Below are positions 8,552 through 17,638 of a stretch of 64,000 nt of DNA, piece by piece. Numbering within the stretch: position 1 is the stretch's first letter; the number at the start of each line of letters is the position of its first letter. Made by a program: the position numbers and the translations under genes. The notes below the pieces were generated by a model. That model searched no databases and was not told the origin of the DNA. It was given only the letters and a program-made list of their open reading frames with translations. The DNA is from DATKCJ01 sp035513275 (GTDB lineage: Bacteria > Verrucomicrobiota > Verrucomicrobiia > Opitutales > Opitutaceae): assembly GCA_035513275.1 (NCBI GenBank), contig DATKCJ010000225.1, positions 7,084 to 71,083 on the forward strand, given 5' to 3'.

Positions 8552-11500
8552 CGTCGAATGAGAAAAGTCCTCGCGGCGAACCGACCGTGCGTGGCGTGAC
8601 GGCTGCGCAGGCGCAGCCAGTCGTCCTGCCGCGCGTGCTCAACCTCCAGGCGATCGACGTGTGCAACAGTCGTTGCATCATGTGCAACATCTGGAAGGAC
8701 GGGAAAAAGGAGATGCTCTCGCTCGAGGCGCTGCGCACTCTCCTTCGTCAACCTTTCTTCGCAAACGTGACACACGTCGGCGTGACCGGCGGCGAGCCTA
8801 CGCTCCGCAAGGATCTCTTCGACCTCTACGTGCTCCTCGCCGAGTGCCTTCCAAAACTCACCGGGGCGTCGTTCATCACGCACGGGATGCAGTCAAGCCG
8901 CGCGGTCGAGGTATATTGCCGGATCCACGAACACTACCGCGCGCGAAGCCTCACGTTCGAGGGCATGGTGTCGCTCGACGGTGTCGGCGCGGTTCACGAT
9001 CGCGTGCGCGGAAGGAGCGGCGCGTTCGAATCGGCTTCGAAAACGCTGTTGGAATTGCGGGCGCGCGGAGTGAACGTGCTCGCGGCATGCACCGTCGTGC
9101 GCAGCAACGTCTACGGGCTGCACGATCTCCTTGGTTGGGGCCGTGCCCACGGAATCCGGCTCCGGTTCCGCGTGGCCGAGTTCATCAAGCGGCTGTACAA
9201 CGACCCTTGCGCACCGGAGATTCGCAGCTTCACCGACCGCGAGCTTCGCCACCTCGTTTCCTTTTTCCATTTGCTGCTCACGCAATACGAAAAGGAAGAT
9301 GCGATCCTCAGGACCTACCGCTCGATTCTGTCGTTGCTGACGGGAGGCGAGCGACTCGCGGACTGCCCCTACCGCAAGGGAGCGGCCGTGAACCTCGGCA
9401 GCAGTGGCGAACTCGCATCCTGCGCCCCGAAAGGGGAGTCATTCGTCCCGCGTCCCGAGGCGGCAGCCGTTCACCAGATGCTGGCGGCACAGCGGCTCGA
9501 AGTCGCGGCGAAGCACTGTGCGAAATGCATCCATGACTACCACGACGGATGGTCCGCCGCGGCCTTGGGCGCGATCGAGCAGGATCGTGAGTGCTCGAAG
9601 GAGCTTTACGAGATTCCTGAAGATCAACTGACCACTGCCGAAGCGCCGGAGGCGCCATTCGATCCGGCGACGATGAAGGAGATTCTGCTCGCGGGCTGGT
9701 ATGGCACCGAAACAGCGGGCGACATCGCGATCATCCGGGGAATCATCGCCGAGTATCTGCGGGCGAACCCGGCGCTGAAATTCCGGGTGTTGAGTCTTCA
9801 CCCGTTCTACACGCGCTGCACCGTTGCCGACTGGCCGGAGGAGTTGCGATCGCGGGTGCAGGTGACGGACTACCGATCCAAGGATGCCTGGAAGGCCGCG
9901 GAAGAGTGCGGCGCGATTGTGATGGCCGGCGGACCGCTGATGGACATCCACGAGACTGGGATGATCCTGTGCCTGTTCAAACGATTCGCCGATCGGGGAA
10001 TGCCAAGAGTGATCGAAGGCTGCGGCGTGGGGCCGCTTCATCGGGACGATTTTCGATGGAATGTCTGCCGCATCGCGCGACTGGCGACGCGAATCACAGT
10101 GAGAGACTCCGCCTCGCGCGACGCGCTGCGCCTCTTCGGCATCCGCAAGGCGATCGAAGTGCGGTCCGACCCAGCCACGACGTTCCTGCGGGAGCTTGGG
10201 ATCAAGCATCATGGCTCGGACGGAAAGGTCGTTCGCTGCTTTTTGCGCGAGCTCACCAGCGAATATCCGCAATCGCTGACTCCGGAACAGGCGACGGGGA
10301 ACCTGCTCACGCTGCTCCATCGGCTTCTCGAGTGGTATCCGGCGCACCGGATCGAGTTGTGGGCCATGCATCACTTTCCCGTGGGCATGGATGATCGCCA
10401 GTTCGCTCGCGAAGTTGTCCGTCGCATCGGCAACCCGCGCCTCAGCTGCGTCTGGGAGCCGCGCACGCCAACGGAGATCGCCGAGGCGATGGCCGCCGCG
10501 GAGTTCTGCGTCTGCATGCGGTTTCACTCATGCGTCTTTGCATCGGAAGTCGGAGTGCCGTTTCTGGCCGTCGACTACACCGCGGGCGGAAAGATCAATG
10601 GCATGCTCGAGGACATTGGGCAGGAAGCACGACGCTGCACGCTCGGGGATCTGGCGGCAATTGACCGCGAGGGCTTCAACTCGAGAGTGTGGTCGAACCC
10701 GTCCGAGAAGAACGTGTCGTCGCTTGCGCCGGTTCAGGGAAGCGTGCCGCAGGTTCTGCATGTCATTCAGTGCCTCGGCGGTGGAGGCGGTGCGCGTGCG
10801 ATGCTGTCGATGGCCAGACACTCCCGCGCGAGCGGAGGGCCCTCGCACCAAGTCGCATCGATTCAACCTGCCGAAAGGACAGGAATCGAACTGGCCCGGC
10901 AGGCCGGAGTGGAAGTGCTCGATTGCCCGAGCCCTGGTGCGTTGAGGAAGGCGATGGCCGGCGTCGAAATCGTCCTGGTGCACTGGTGGAATTGTCCCGA
11001 ACTTGCGACCCTGTTTCGAAGCGAGCTGCCGCCGGTGCGACTTGCCCTTTGGTTGCACGTGGGCGGCTTCCGTGCGCCGCAGGTCATCCTGCCGGAACTC
11101 GTCGAGTTCGCGGATCTTACCGTGGCGTGCAGTCCGTATACTTTCTCGCACCCGGTCCTTGCAGCTCTGCCGGGGGATGCCGGTCGCCAACGCGCAACGA
11201 TGATCATGGCGGGAGCCGAATTTTCCAGGCTTGAGGGACTGGCTCCACGCGCCCACGAGGGATTCCGGGTCGGATACATCGGCACGGTCGATCCGGTGAA
11301 GATGCACCCGGACTTCGTGTCAATGAGCTGCTGCGCCGATGTGCCCGGGGTGAAGTTTGTCGTTTGCGGCGGTGGCAATACGAGATGGCTCGAAGAGCAG
11401 GCCATGAAGCTGCGCCGTCGCGACAGCTTCGAGCTCAGAGGCACGGTGGAGGACATTCGGAGCGTGCTCGAGGAGATGGACGTCTACGGATACCCGCTAT

Positions 11501-12582
11501 GCGCCGAGACGTATGCGGCGGCGGAGTTGAATCTTCAGGAGGCGATGTATGCGGGACTGCCCGTGGTCGCATTCCCGCACGGTGGCATCGGCCACATGAT
11601 CACGCACGGCGACACAGGCATCCTGGTGAACAACGCAGAGGAATACGCCCGCGCGATTGAGCATCTCCACCGGAATCCAGTCGAGCGAGCCCGGCTCGGA
11701 GCCAACGCGGCGGCCTTTGCGCGACAACACTGGGGGGCTGAAAAGACCGCGGCGGATTTCAACATTCAGTTCAAGAAACTGCTCATGGAGCCGAAGCGCG
11801 CGCGGCAGTGGTCCGCAGTCAGCGAGAGCGCTGCGCCGAACAACCTGGTGCGCGAGATGGCGATCTTCCCGGGTGCGCGACTGTTCGTCGAGTCACTCGG
11901 CGAAGCCGCGGGCCCATTCGTGACGAGCCTGACATCAACAAAGCTCGACGATCTCGCGAAGGCCGAGGAACTCATCGGCGCGCAGCCACTGCTGACCCAC
12001 TACATTTGTGCCTTCAATTATCGGAAAAGCTTCCCGGCCGATCCGTTCCTGGAGTTGTGGGCCGGATTGGGATTCCTCCAGCGCGGAAAGCCGCACGATG
12101 CCTTCGAGGCATTTGAGCAGGCGATAAAGAGAGGGCTTACCCACTGGCGCATGAGCTGGTATCTTGCGCTCGCGGCCGAGAAGACGGGAAAGGTCGCCGA
12201 GGCGGCCACGGCTTGCAGGGCGGTGCTCCGGGTGATCCCGGGATTTGTGCCGGCGCGCGAGATGCAACAGCGGCTTGCAGGCAGTGATGCCTCTGCGAAC
12301 GCGCAACGTTGTGTCCAGGAGGCGCAGCAGTTTCTCAAGGTCGGGGAGTTTGCAAAGGCCAGGGTCCTTCTTGCGCGTGCCAGCGCGCTCGTGCCCGGTC
12401 AGATCGTTCTTATGGAGCTCGAGGCTGATCTCGACTGCCGGCTGGGTCGCGTCGACTCGGCTCGTCGGATACTGAACCAGATCTGGGAGCTCGATCCACA
12501 GCGAAGGTCTCCACGCATTGATGCAATCACAGCGGCGCTAAACGCGGGCAAAGCCGGACGCTTGCAGGCAGCGAACACGTAA
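8548..12582 (+). CDS. radical SAM / pyruvyltransferase-like / GT4 / TPR megaprotein
   Basis: This 1344-residue protein overlaps the previous stop by ATGA. Domains in order: a radical SAM core at about 30-235 with the 4Fe-4S motif CNSRCIMC (C39, C43, C46) and GGEP at 81-84; a further cysteine set C273, C292, C324, C327 (DCPYRK; SCAPKG; CAKC) suggesting a SPASM-like auxiliary cluster; a polysaccharide pyruvyltransferase-like (CsaB family) region at about 376-720 (GWYGTETAGD, AGGPLMD, VRDSASRDALRLFG, CMRFHSCVFASEVGVPFLAV); a GT4 glycosyltransferase at about 733-1082 (GYIGTVDPVKMHPDF; AELNLQEAMYAGLPVVAFPH); and TPRs at about 1168-1331. This is a plausible single-chain maker and attacher of an unusual sugar. 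The domain calls are by motif; the joint function is inference. Confidence 0.8.
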   Translation: MTSNEKSPRGEPTVRGVTAAQAQPVVLPRVLNLQAIDVCNSRCIMCNIWKDGKKEMLSLEALRTLLRQPFFANVTHVGVTGGEPTLRKDLFDLYVLLAECLPKLTGASFITHGMQSSRAVEVYCRIHEHYRARSLTFEGMVSLDGVGAVHDRVRGRSGAFESASKTLLELRARGVNVLAACTVVRSNVYGLHDLLGWGRAHGIRLRFRVAEFIKRLYNDPCAPEIRSFTDRELRHLVSFFHLLLTQYEKEDAILRTYRSILSLLTGGERLADCPYRKGAAVNLGSSGELASCAPKGESFVPRPEAAAVHQMLAAQRLEVAAKHCAKCIHDYHDGWSAAALGAIEQDRECSKELYEIPEDQLTTAEAPEAPFDPATMKEILLAGWYGTETAGDIAIIRGIIAEYLRANPALKFRVLSLHPFYTRCTVADWPEELRSRVQVTDYRSKDAWKAAEECGAIVMAGGPLMDIHETGMILCLFKRFADRGMPRVIEGCGVGPLHRDDFRWNVCRIARLATRITVRDSASRDALRLFGIRKAIEVRSDPATTFLRELGIKHHGSDGKVVRCFLRELTSEYPQSLTPEQATGNLLTLLHRLLEWYPAHRIELWAMHHFPVGMDDRQFAREVVRRIGNPRLSCVWEPRTPTEIAEAMAAAEFCVCMRFHSCVFASEVGVPFLAVDYTAGGKINGMLEDIGQEARRCTLGDLAAIDREGFNSRVWSNPSEKNVSSLAPVQGSVPQVLHVIQCLGGGGGARAMLSMARHSRASGGPSHQVASIQPAERTGIELARQAGVEVLDCPSPGALRKAMAGVEIVLVHWWNCPELATLFRSELPPVRLALWLHVGGFRAPQVILPELVEFADLTVACSPYTFSHPVLAALPGDAGRQRATMIMAGAEFSRLEGLAPRAHEGFRVGYIGTVDPVKMHPDFVSMSCCADVPGVKFVVCGGGNTRWLEEQAMKLRRRDSFELRGTVEDIRSVLEEMDVYGYPLCAETYAAAELNLQEAMYAGLPVVAFPHGGIGHMITHGDTGILVNNAEEYARAIEHLHRNPVERARLGANAAAFARQHWGAEKTAADFNIQFKKLLMEPKRARQWSAVSESAAPNNLVREMAIFPGARLFVESLGEAAGPFVTSLTSTKLDDLAKAEELIGAQPLLTHYICAFNYRKSFPADPFLELWAGLGFLQRGKPHDAFEAFEQAIKRGLTHWRMSWYLALAAEKTGKVAEAATACRAVLRVIPGFVPAREMQQRLAGSDASANAQRCVQEAQQFLKVGEFAKARVLLARASALVPGQIVLMELEADLDCRLGRVDSARRILNQIWELDPQRRSPRIDAITAALNAGKAGRLQAANT

Positions 12583-13497
12583 CGGTGGCGAGCGGGGAAG
12601 AGCAGGGAATCGCGGACTGTTTGACTGAGGTCGCGAGCCCGCGATGAGTTGCGCGTCAAGCGCGCAACCTACAACGCGCCCCTCGGCCCGTTCGTCCCGC
12701 AGTGGCGGGATCAGGGCTATAAGCCTGTCGAATCGGCGCACTCCGCGATCCGCATTCCGCAATCGCGAGGCGAGGGACCGCCGGTTCCGCCGTCGCTCTT
12801 CGAGCTATGGCGAGACGAGCACGCGGTGGGCAATGCGGAGGCGCCCGGTGAGAGCACCGGGCCTACAAGCAAGCGCGTTGTGTGTGTGCCGCCTCTTCCC
12901 GCGCTCGGAGATCGCGGGCTACCTGACTGAGTCCCGCCGCTCACGCGGCGGGCTACACGGAGTCGGACAAGCGCGTTGGGCCCTCGTCCTTCGCTAGGAG
13001 CTTCCGACTTCGCCTTTCAGGCTTCGACGGACAAGTCGGAGGGCAAAGCAACACGCTCCGCCTCGGAATGAGCCGGCAGGCAAGATGCCTGCGCGACGGT
13101 CGGGCATCGAATTCCAATCCGCAGTCCGCCCGTTCGTCCCGCCGTGGCGGGATCGGGGCGCCCTGAGCCTGTCGAATGGGCGCAATCCGAATTCCGCAAT
13201 CGGGAATGGCGGGCTACACGGAGACGGGCACGCACTTCAACTTCAACTTCTCTCTTCAACTCCCTCGGGGCTCAGACGCGGCAAGCCCCCGGCGGATTCC
13301 CGTATGTGGTGCGCTTGTCGCGCCACGTTGCGAGGCATGAGCGCGACCTGCGACGCGCCCCTCGGCGATGGGCGCGCTACCCCGGAGGGAATTGGAGCGA
13401 CCCGCCAATCCGCATTCCGCAATCCGAAATCCGCAATCGGGAGTGCCGGAGTCCCTCCGCTCACGCGGCGGGCTACACGGAGCGTGCTCCAAACGCG

Positions 13498-13530
13498 GCA
13501 AGCCCCCGGCTGTGAAGGCGGGGGGCTTGC
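13498..13530. terminator. strong hairpin between convergent genes
   Basis: A perfect 10-bp stem GCAAGCCCCC / GGGGGCTTGC with a 13-nt loop, followed on the plus strand by GTTGTT. It may stop transcription from the glycosylation genes. There is no long T-run, so a repeat-derived hairpin is the alternative. Confidence 0.4.
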
Positions 13531-13625
13531 GTTGTTCGAACTCTTTCCGGCGGGCGGGCTGCGTGTCCCGCTGCTCACGCAGCGGGCTACACAGAAGGCC
13601 GGGCTCCGATCACCGGACCACTGCC

Positions 13626-13652
13626 CGGCCGCCCTTGCGGACGGCCGGGAGT
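13626..13652. terminator. hairpin downstream of the flagellin gene
   Basis: Stem CCCGGCCG / CGGCCGGG with flanking ACCAC / GTGGT complementarity, lying 45 bp beyond the minus-strand flagellin stop. It lacks a T-tract, so the terminator role is tentative. Confidence 0.35.
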
Positions 13653-13696
13653 GTGGTCGGGCGAATCAGAACTCAACCACCTGCTGGAAGACCAGG

Positions 13697-14509
13697 TCAG
13701 CCGATGAGACGCAGGGCGACTGCCGAGCTCTGGTTGGCCTGGGCCAACATCGCGGTGCCGGACTGCACGAGGATGTTCCAGCGTGCGAGCTGGGTGGACT
13801 CCTCGGCAACGTCGACATCGATGATGCGGCTGTTGGCGGCCTCGAGGTTCGCCTTGGAGACCGTGAGGACCTCCGAAGCGAATCCGAGGCGGCTCTGCTC
13901 CGCACCGTTGTTGGCGCGCATCGTCGCAACGTTCTGGATTGCGTCCGTCACGTCCGACAGGGCAATGCCAGCCAGGCTGGTCACGCCGCTGTCGCTGATC
14001 GTGCCAACGCCATCGGTGGCGTCCGCGAGGTCCTTGGCGGTGATGTCAACGGTCGTGGCACCATCCTCGGACACCGAGACCGAAAGGCCGGTGGCGCCGA
14101 AGAGGCTGACGCTGTTGAACGCCTCGCCGGTGAGCGAGGCCAGCTGCGACTGGAGCTGTGTGAACTCCGCGTCGTAGTTGGCCAGGTCGTTCGTGTTCTT
14201 GGTCGGGTCGGAATACAGGGTCTTGAGCTCGCTGATGCGGTCGAGAACCTTTCCGGCGACCTTGAGCACGCCGTCCTGCGTCTGCAGGAACGACACGGAG
14301 TTGCCGATGTTGTTGTTGGTCGCACCGGCGCGCTTGGCGGCGGCGGACAGTTTCATCGAAACCGCGAGGCCACCTGCGTCATCGGCGGGGTTCACGATTT
14401 TCGAACCAGACGACAGCCGGTTGAGGCTGCGCTGGAGCATTGAGTTCGAAGCGGCGAGGTTGTTTGAGGCAACCGTCGCCGCGTAGTTGGTGTTAATCAC
14501 GACTGACAT
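13697..14509 (-). CDS. fliC: flagellin (second of tandem pair)
   Basis: This 270-residue flagellin consists almost only of the conserved N-terminal (VINTNYAATVASNNL, LNRLSSGSKIVNPADDAGGL) and C-terminal (SRIIDVDVAEESTQLARWNI, LAQANQSS) D0/D1 regions, with a short centre and no D2/D3 domain. It is secreted through the flagellar export apparatus and polymerises as filament. The leader ATCAAGGATAGATGCC gives a Shine-Dalgarno AAGGA before the ATG, rare in this window and fitting high expression. It contains no cysteine. It is a close paralogue of the gene at 14693-15508. I see no promoter in the 183-bp gap between the two, so it may be cotranscribed. Serines and threonines in the short centre (about 150-190) are candidate glycan sites, by inference from the GT41 gene upstream. 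Confidence 0.95.
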   Translation of the reverse strand: MSVVINTNYAATVASNNLAASNSMLQRSLNRLSSGSKIVNPADDAGGLAVSMKLSAAAKRAGATNNNIGNSVSFLQTQDGVLKVAGKVLDRISELKTLYSDPTKNTNDLANYDAEFTQLQSQLASLTGEAFNSVSLFGATGLSVSVSEDGATTVDITAKDLADATDGVGTISDSGVTSLAGIALSDVTDAIQNVATMRANNGAEQSRLGFASEVLTVSKANLEAANSRIIDVDVAEESTQLARWNILVQSGTAMLAQANQSSAVALRLIG

Positions 14510-14692
14510 GGCATCTATCCTTGATGTATGCGGCTTTCCGTAGCCGCCACGGACCGGATTTGCGGCGCCGGTCGCGCCGTTCGAGGCGAAGGCCTCAAAG
14601 TGGGTGGCGGGCTCGCGCCGCGCCTGTGTTGGTTGAGGGCCGGTCGAGCGCGGGGCGGGGGACTAGGCCGCCCCGCGCGCGAAACCCGTGGC

Positions 14693-15508
14693 TCAGCCCT
14701 GGAGGAGGCGCAGTGCGATCTGCGCGCTTTGGTTCGCCTGCGCGAGCATCGCGGTGCCGGACTGCACGAGGATGTTCCAGCGGGCGAGCTGGGTGGATTC
14801 CTCGGCGACGTCGACGTCGACGATGCGGCTGTTGGCGGACTCGAGGTTGGCCTTGTTGACCGTCAGGACTTCCGAAGCGAAGCCGAGGCGGCTCTGCTCG
14901 GCGCCGTTGTTGGCGCGCATGGTGGCGACGTTCTGGAGAGCGTCGGTGACCTCGGTGAGGTTGATGTCGGCGAGGCTCGAGACTCCGCTGTCGATCAGCG
15001 TGCCAATGCCGGCGGTGACGTCGGAGAGATCCTTGCCGGTGATGTTGACGGACGAGGAGCCGTTTTCCGAGACCGGGACCGAGAGGCCCGCAGAGCCGAA
15101 GAGGCTGACCGCGTTGAACTGCTCGACGGTGAGCGAGGAGAGCTGCGCCTGGAGTTGTGTGAACTCCGCGTCGTAGTTCGCCAGGTCATCCGTGTTCTTG
15201 GTCGGATCGGTGTAGAGCGTGCGGAGCTCGCTGATGCGCTCGAGCACCTTGCCGGTGACCTTGAGGACGCCATCCTGCGCCTGCAGGAACGAAATGGAGT
15301 TTCCGATGTTGTTGACGACCGCGCCCGAGCGCTTTGCGGCGGCGGACAGTTTCATCGAGACGGCGAGGCCGCCCGCATCGTCCGCGGGGTTGACGATCTT
15401 CGACCCGCTTGAGAGCCGGTTGAGGCTCTTCTGCAAACTGGAGTTTGAGGCGGCGAGGTTGTTCGCGGCGACGGTCGCTGCGAAGTTGGTGTTGATGACT
15501 ACTGGCAT
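14693..15508 (-). CDS. fliC: flagellin (first of tandem pair)
   Basis: This 271-residue flagellin is colinear with its neighbour downstream; for example MRANNGAEQSRLGFASEVLT is identical in both. Differences concentrate in the centre (about 140-190). The start is the ATG at 15508, preceded by ATCAAGGAAGATACC with the Shine-Dalgarno AAGGAAG; the frame stays open further upstream, but that part is not flagellin-like. Two small flagellins may give a mixed filament or segmental composition. A weak sigma-28-like site is at 15615-15642. The final residues are LLQG rather than RLIG. Confidence 0.95.
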   Translation of the reverse strand: MPVVINTNFAATVAANNLAASNSSLQKSLNRLSSGSKIVNPADDAGGLAVSMKLSAAAKRSGAVVNNIGNSISFLQAQDGVLKVTGKVLERISELRTLYTDPTKNTDDLANYDAEFTQLQAQLSSLTVEQFNAVSLFGSAGLSVPVSENGSSSVNITGKDLSDVTAGIGTLIDSGVSSLADINLTEVTDALQNVATMRANNGAEQSRLGFASEVLTVNKANLESANSRIVDVDVAEESTQLARWNILVQSGTAMLAQANQSAQIALRLLQG

Positions 15509-15614
15509 GGTATCTTCCTTGATGTCTTGGTTTGCGACGTCCGTGTCGCATTCGGCTCCGGGAGAGACGGCCCCGGTGCAGGCCGGCCTGAGTTTCTGAT
15601 TCGCGGCGGGGCAC

Positions 15615-15642
15615 AATACGGAACGTTCCGCGGAAATATTTA
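15615..15642 (-). promoter_or_regulatory. possible sigma-28 promoter for the flagellin genes
   Basis: On the minus strand: TAAATATT, 12-bp spacer, TCCGTATT. Only the -35 TAAA and the -10 CCG agree well with the other sites in this window, so the call is weak. The surrounding AT-rich stretch stands out in this GC-rich DNA, as expected for a strong flagellin promoter. Confidence 0.3.
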
Positions 15643-15764
15643 GCGCCGGAGCGCCGATTTATTTTTCGAGGACGTGGAGCGCGGGTGCGCCGGGCAGCGG
15701 TTTCCCCTCGTGAAACGGGCGCCCGCCCGGGACCCGCAAAATTTCTTTGCGGCGGGAAAGCCGC

Positions 15765-15791
15765 TTAAGTTTCCCCGGGCCGTGTCGATGA
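15765..15791 (+). promoter_or_regulatory. sigma-28 promoter of fliD
   Basis: TTAAGTTT, 11-bp spacer, GTCGATGA: the closest match to the FliA consensus in the window. The predicted start of transcription lies about 22 nt before the fliD ATG. Confidence 0.75.
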
Positions 15792-15819
15792 GGTGTCGGG
15801 AAAATAGCCCTTCACCGCC

Positions 15820-17520
15820 ATGGCAGGATTACAACTCGCAGGACTCGCATCAGGCTTCGACTGGAAGTCCATCGTGGACCAGTTGATGGAGGTCGAGCGC
15901 GCACCCATCAACCGGCTCGTCGCCGAGCAGGGCCGCAACACGCTGGCCAACAGTGCGCTGACGGACCTCGGCACGAGGCTCACCGCGCTTCAGACCGCGA
16001 CGACTGCGCTCAAGAGCGCGACGCTGTTCACAGGCCGGTCGGTCACCCTGGGCGGCTCCGGCTGGTCCGCAGCGGCCGCCTCGGGCACGCCGGCGGGCAC
16101 GTACGATTTCAATGTCACGCAGCTTGCCACCGCGGCGCGCCGCGAGGGCGCGGCCGACATCGGGGCGGGGCTCTCCGCCACGAACGACGTTTCCGCACTC
16201 ACGATCGCGACGCTCCCGATCGGCACCGCGGTGACCGCGGGCTCGTTCACCGTGAACGGACAGAAGATCGAGGTCGGCCTCGCCGATTCGCTCGAGGATG
16301 TCTTCGCCGCGATTTCGACCGCGACCGGCGGCGAAGTGACCGCGAGCTACGATCCGCTGACGGACAAGATCGCGCTCAACGGCACCGGCGAGATCTCGCT
16401 CGGCGCCGCCAATGACACGAGCAACTTCCTGCGCGCGCTCAAGCTCGGCAACAACGGCACGAATGCCGTGACGAGCAGCAGCGCGCTTGGCACCGTTCGC
16501 ACGACGGGTGCACTCGCCTCCGCCGGCCTCCGCACCGCGATCACCTCGGTCGACGTCGACGGCAACGGCACGTTCACGATCAACGGCGTCGAGATCGCCT
16601 ACAACGTGAACACCGATTCGCTCAGTGGCATCGTCTCACGGATCAACCAGGCCGGCGCAGGCGTGAATGCCAGCTACGACTCGGTGAACGATCGCGTGGT
16701 GCTAACGAATTCCTCGACGGGCGACATCGGCATTTCCGTGAGCGAGGCGGCGGGCGGCTTGCTCGGCGCGCTCGGTCTCACGACCGGCGGCACGCTCGTG
16801 CGCGGTGAGAACACGGAATTTTCCGTCGACGGCGGACCCGTGCTGACCACGCCCGGCACTACGCTCGACGCCTCGGCGCACGGCATCGCCGGCCTCTCGG
16901 TCACCGCCACATCGACGGGCGCGCAGAACGCAACCGTCTCGGCGGACACCGCCGCGATGAAGGACAAGATCAAGGAATTCATCACGGCCTACAACGCGGT
17001 GCAGACGTTCATCGACGAGAAGTCGCGCATCACCTCGGCCAACGGCAAGGTCACGACGTCAGCGCTCACCAGCAATCGCGAGGTGCAGGGCTGGGCGGGC
17101 AACCTGCGCGCACTGGCCTTCGGCAGCGTCGAGGGCACGATCGGCCGGCTCGAGAGCCTGGGCATCGACTTCATGCCGGGCTCCACGCAGCTCGAGATCA
17201 AGGACGAGACAAAGCTCGACGCCGCGCTGCGCGACCGTCCGGGCGAAGTGGAGCAGTTTTTCCAGAAAGCAGGCACAGGCCTCGCATCGAAGTTCGAGAC
17301 GCGGCTCGCGACGCTCGTCTCGCAGAATTCCGACCAGCAGAAGCGCCTCACCGCGAACAACGCCGGAATCGACCGGCAGATCGCCGACCTCGAGCGCAGG
17401 CTCGAGCAGCAGCGCTCGCTGTTGACCGATTCGTTCCTCCGCATGGAAGAGGCGCAGGCGAAGATCCAGCAGCAGGGTGCGGCGATTACCAGCGCGTTCT
17501 TCCCGGCGGGCGGCACGTGA
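15820..17520 (+). CDS. fliD: flagellar filament cap protein FliD
   Basis: This 566-residue protein starts LAGLASGFDWKSIVDQLMEV, the typical FliD_N start (GLASGLD..IV..LM). It ends with a FliD_C region (about 385-560) rich in coiled coil (LERRLEQQRSLLTDSFLRME) and the usual aromatic tail (ITSAFFPAGGT). FliD pentamers or hexamers cap the growing filament and guide flagellin insertion. The central 250 residues are Thr/Ala/Gly-rich and hypervariable, as usual. It is preceded by the clearest sigma-28 promoter in the window but lacks a Shine-Dalgarno site. The chaperone genes fliS and fliT-like follow after a lipoprotein gene. Confidence 0.93.
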   Translation: MAGLQLAGLASGFDWKSIVDQLMEVERAPINRLVAEQGRNTLANSALTDLGTRLTALQTATTALKSATLFTGRSVTLGGSGWSAAAASGTPAGTYDFNVTQLATAARREGAADIGAGLSATNDVSALTIATLPIGTAVTAGSFTVNGQKIEVGLADSLEDVFAAISTATGGEVTASYDPLTDKIALNGTGEISLGAANDTSNFLRALKLGNNGTNAVTSSSALGTVRTTGALASAGLRTAITSVDVDGNGTFTINGVEIAYNVNTDSLSGIVSRINQAGAGVNASYDSVNDRVVLTNSSTGDIGISVSEAAGGLLGALGLTTGGTLVRGENTEFSVDGGPVLTTPGTTLDASAHGIAGLSVTATSTGAQNATVSADTAAMKDKIKEFITAYNAVQTFIDEKSRITSANGKVTTSALTSNREVQGWAGNLRALAFGSVEGTIGRLESLGIDFMPGSTQLEIKDETKLDAALRDRPGEVEQFFQKAGTGLASKFETRLATLVSQNSDQQKRLTANNAGIDRQIADLERRLEQQRSLLTDSFLRMEEAQAKIQQQGAAITSAFFPAGGT

Positions 17521-17638
17521 TGAAGATCTCAGGAAGCATCGGTGCAGGTTGCGCGCTCGTCGCGCGACGTGGCGCGGCAAACGCACCACCCAACATCCCG
17601 GCGTATCCTCCCACTGCTTGGAGCTACGCCCACGTGAA

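Larger units (their letters stand above)
12583..13696. repeat. 1.1-kb repeat field between the glycosylation and flagellin genes
   Basis: No gene is supported here. About 80 bp at 12687-12770 recurs at 13129-13210 (both begin CCCGTTCGTCCCGC and contain CCTGTCGAAT then ATTCCGCAATCG). A hairpin unit containing GCTCACGCGGCGGGCTACAC occurs at 12931-12962 and 13451-13482, with diverged copies at 13565-13596 and, in part, 13207. CCGCAATCCGAAATCCGCAA-type runs are interspersed. The field lies between convergent genes, so it may have grown where insertions do no harm. Confidence 0.7.

Noticed and set aside
13085..14443. 452-codon plus-strand frame across the repeat field and flagellin
   Set aside because: Built from translated repeats and the antisense strand of flagellin.
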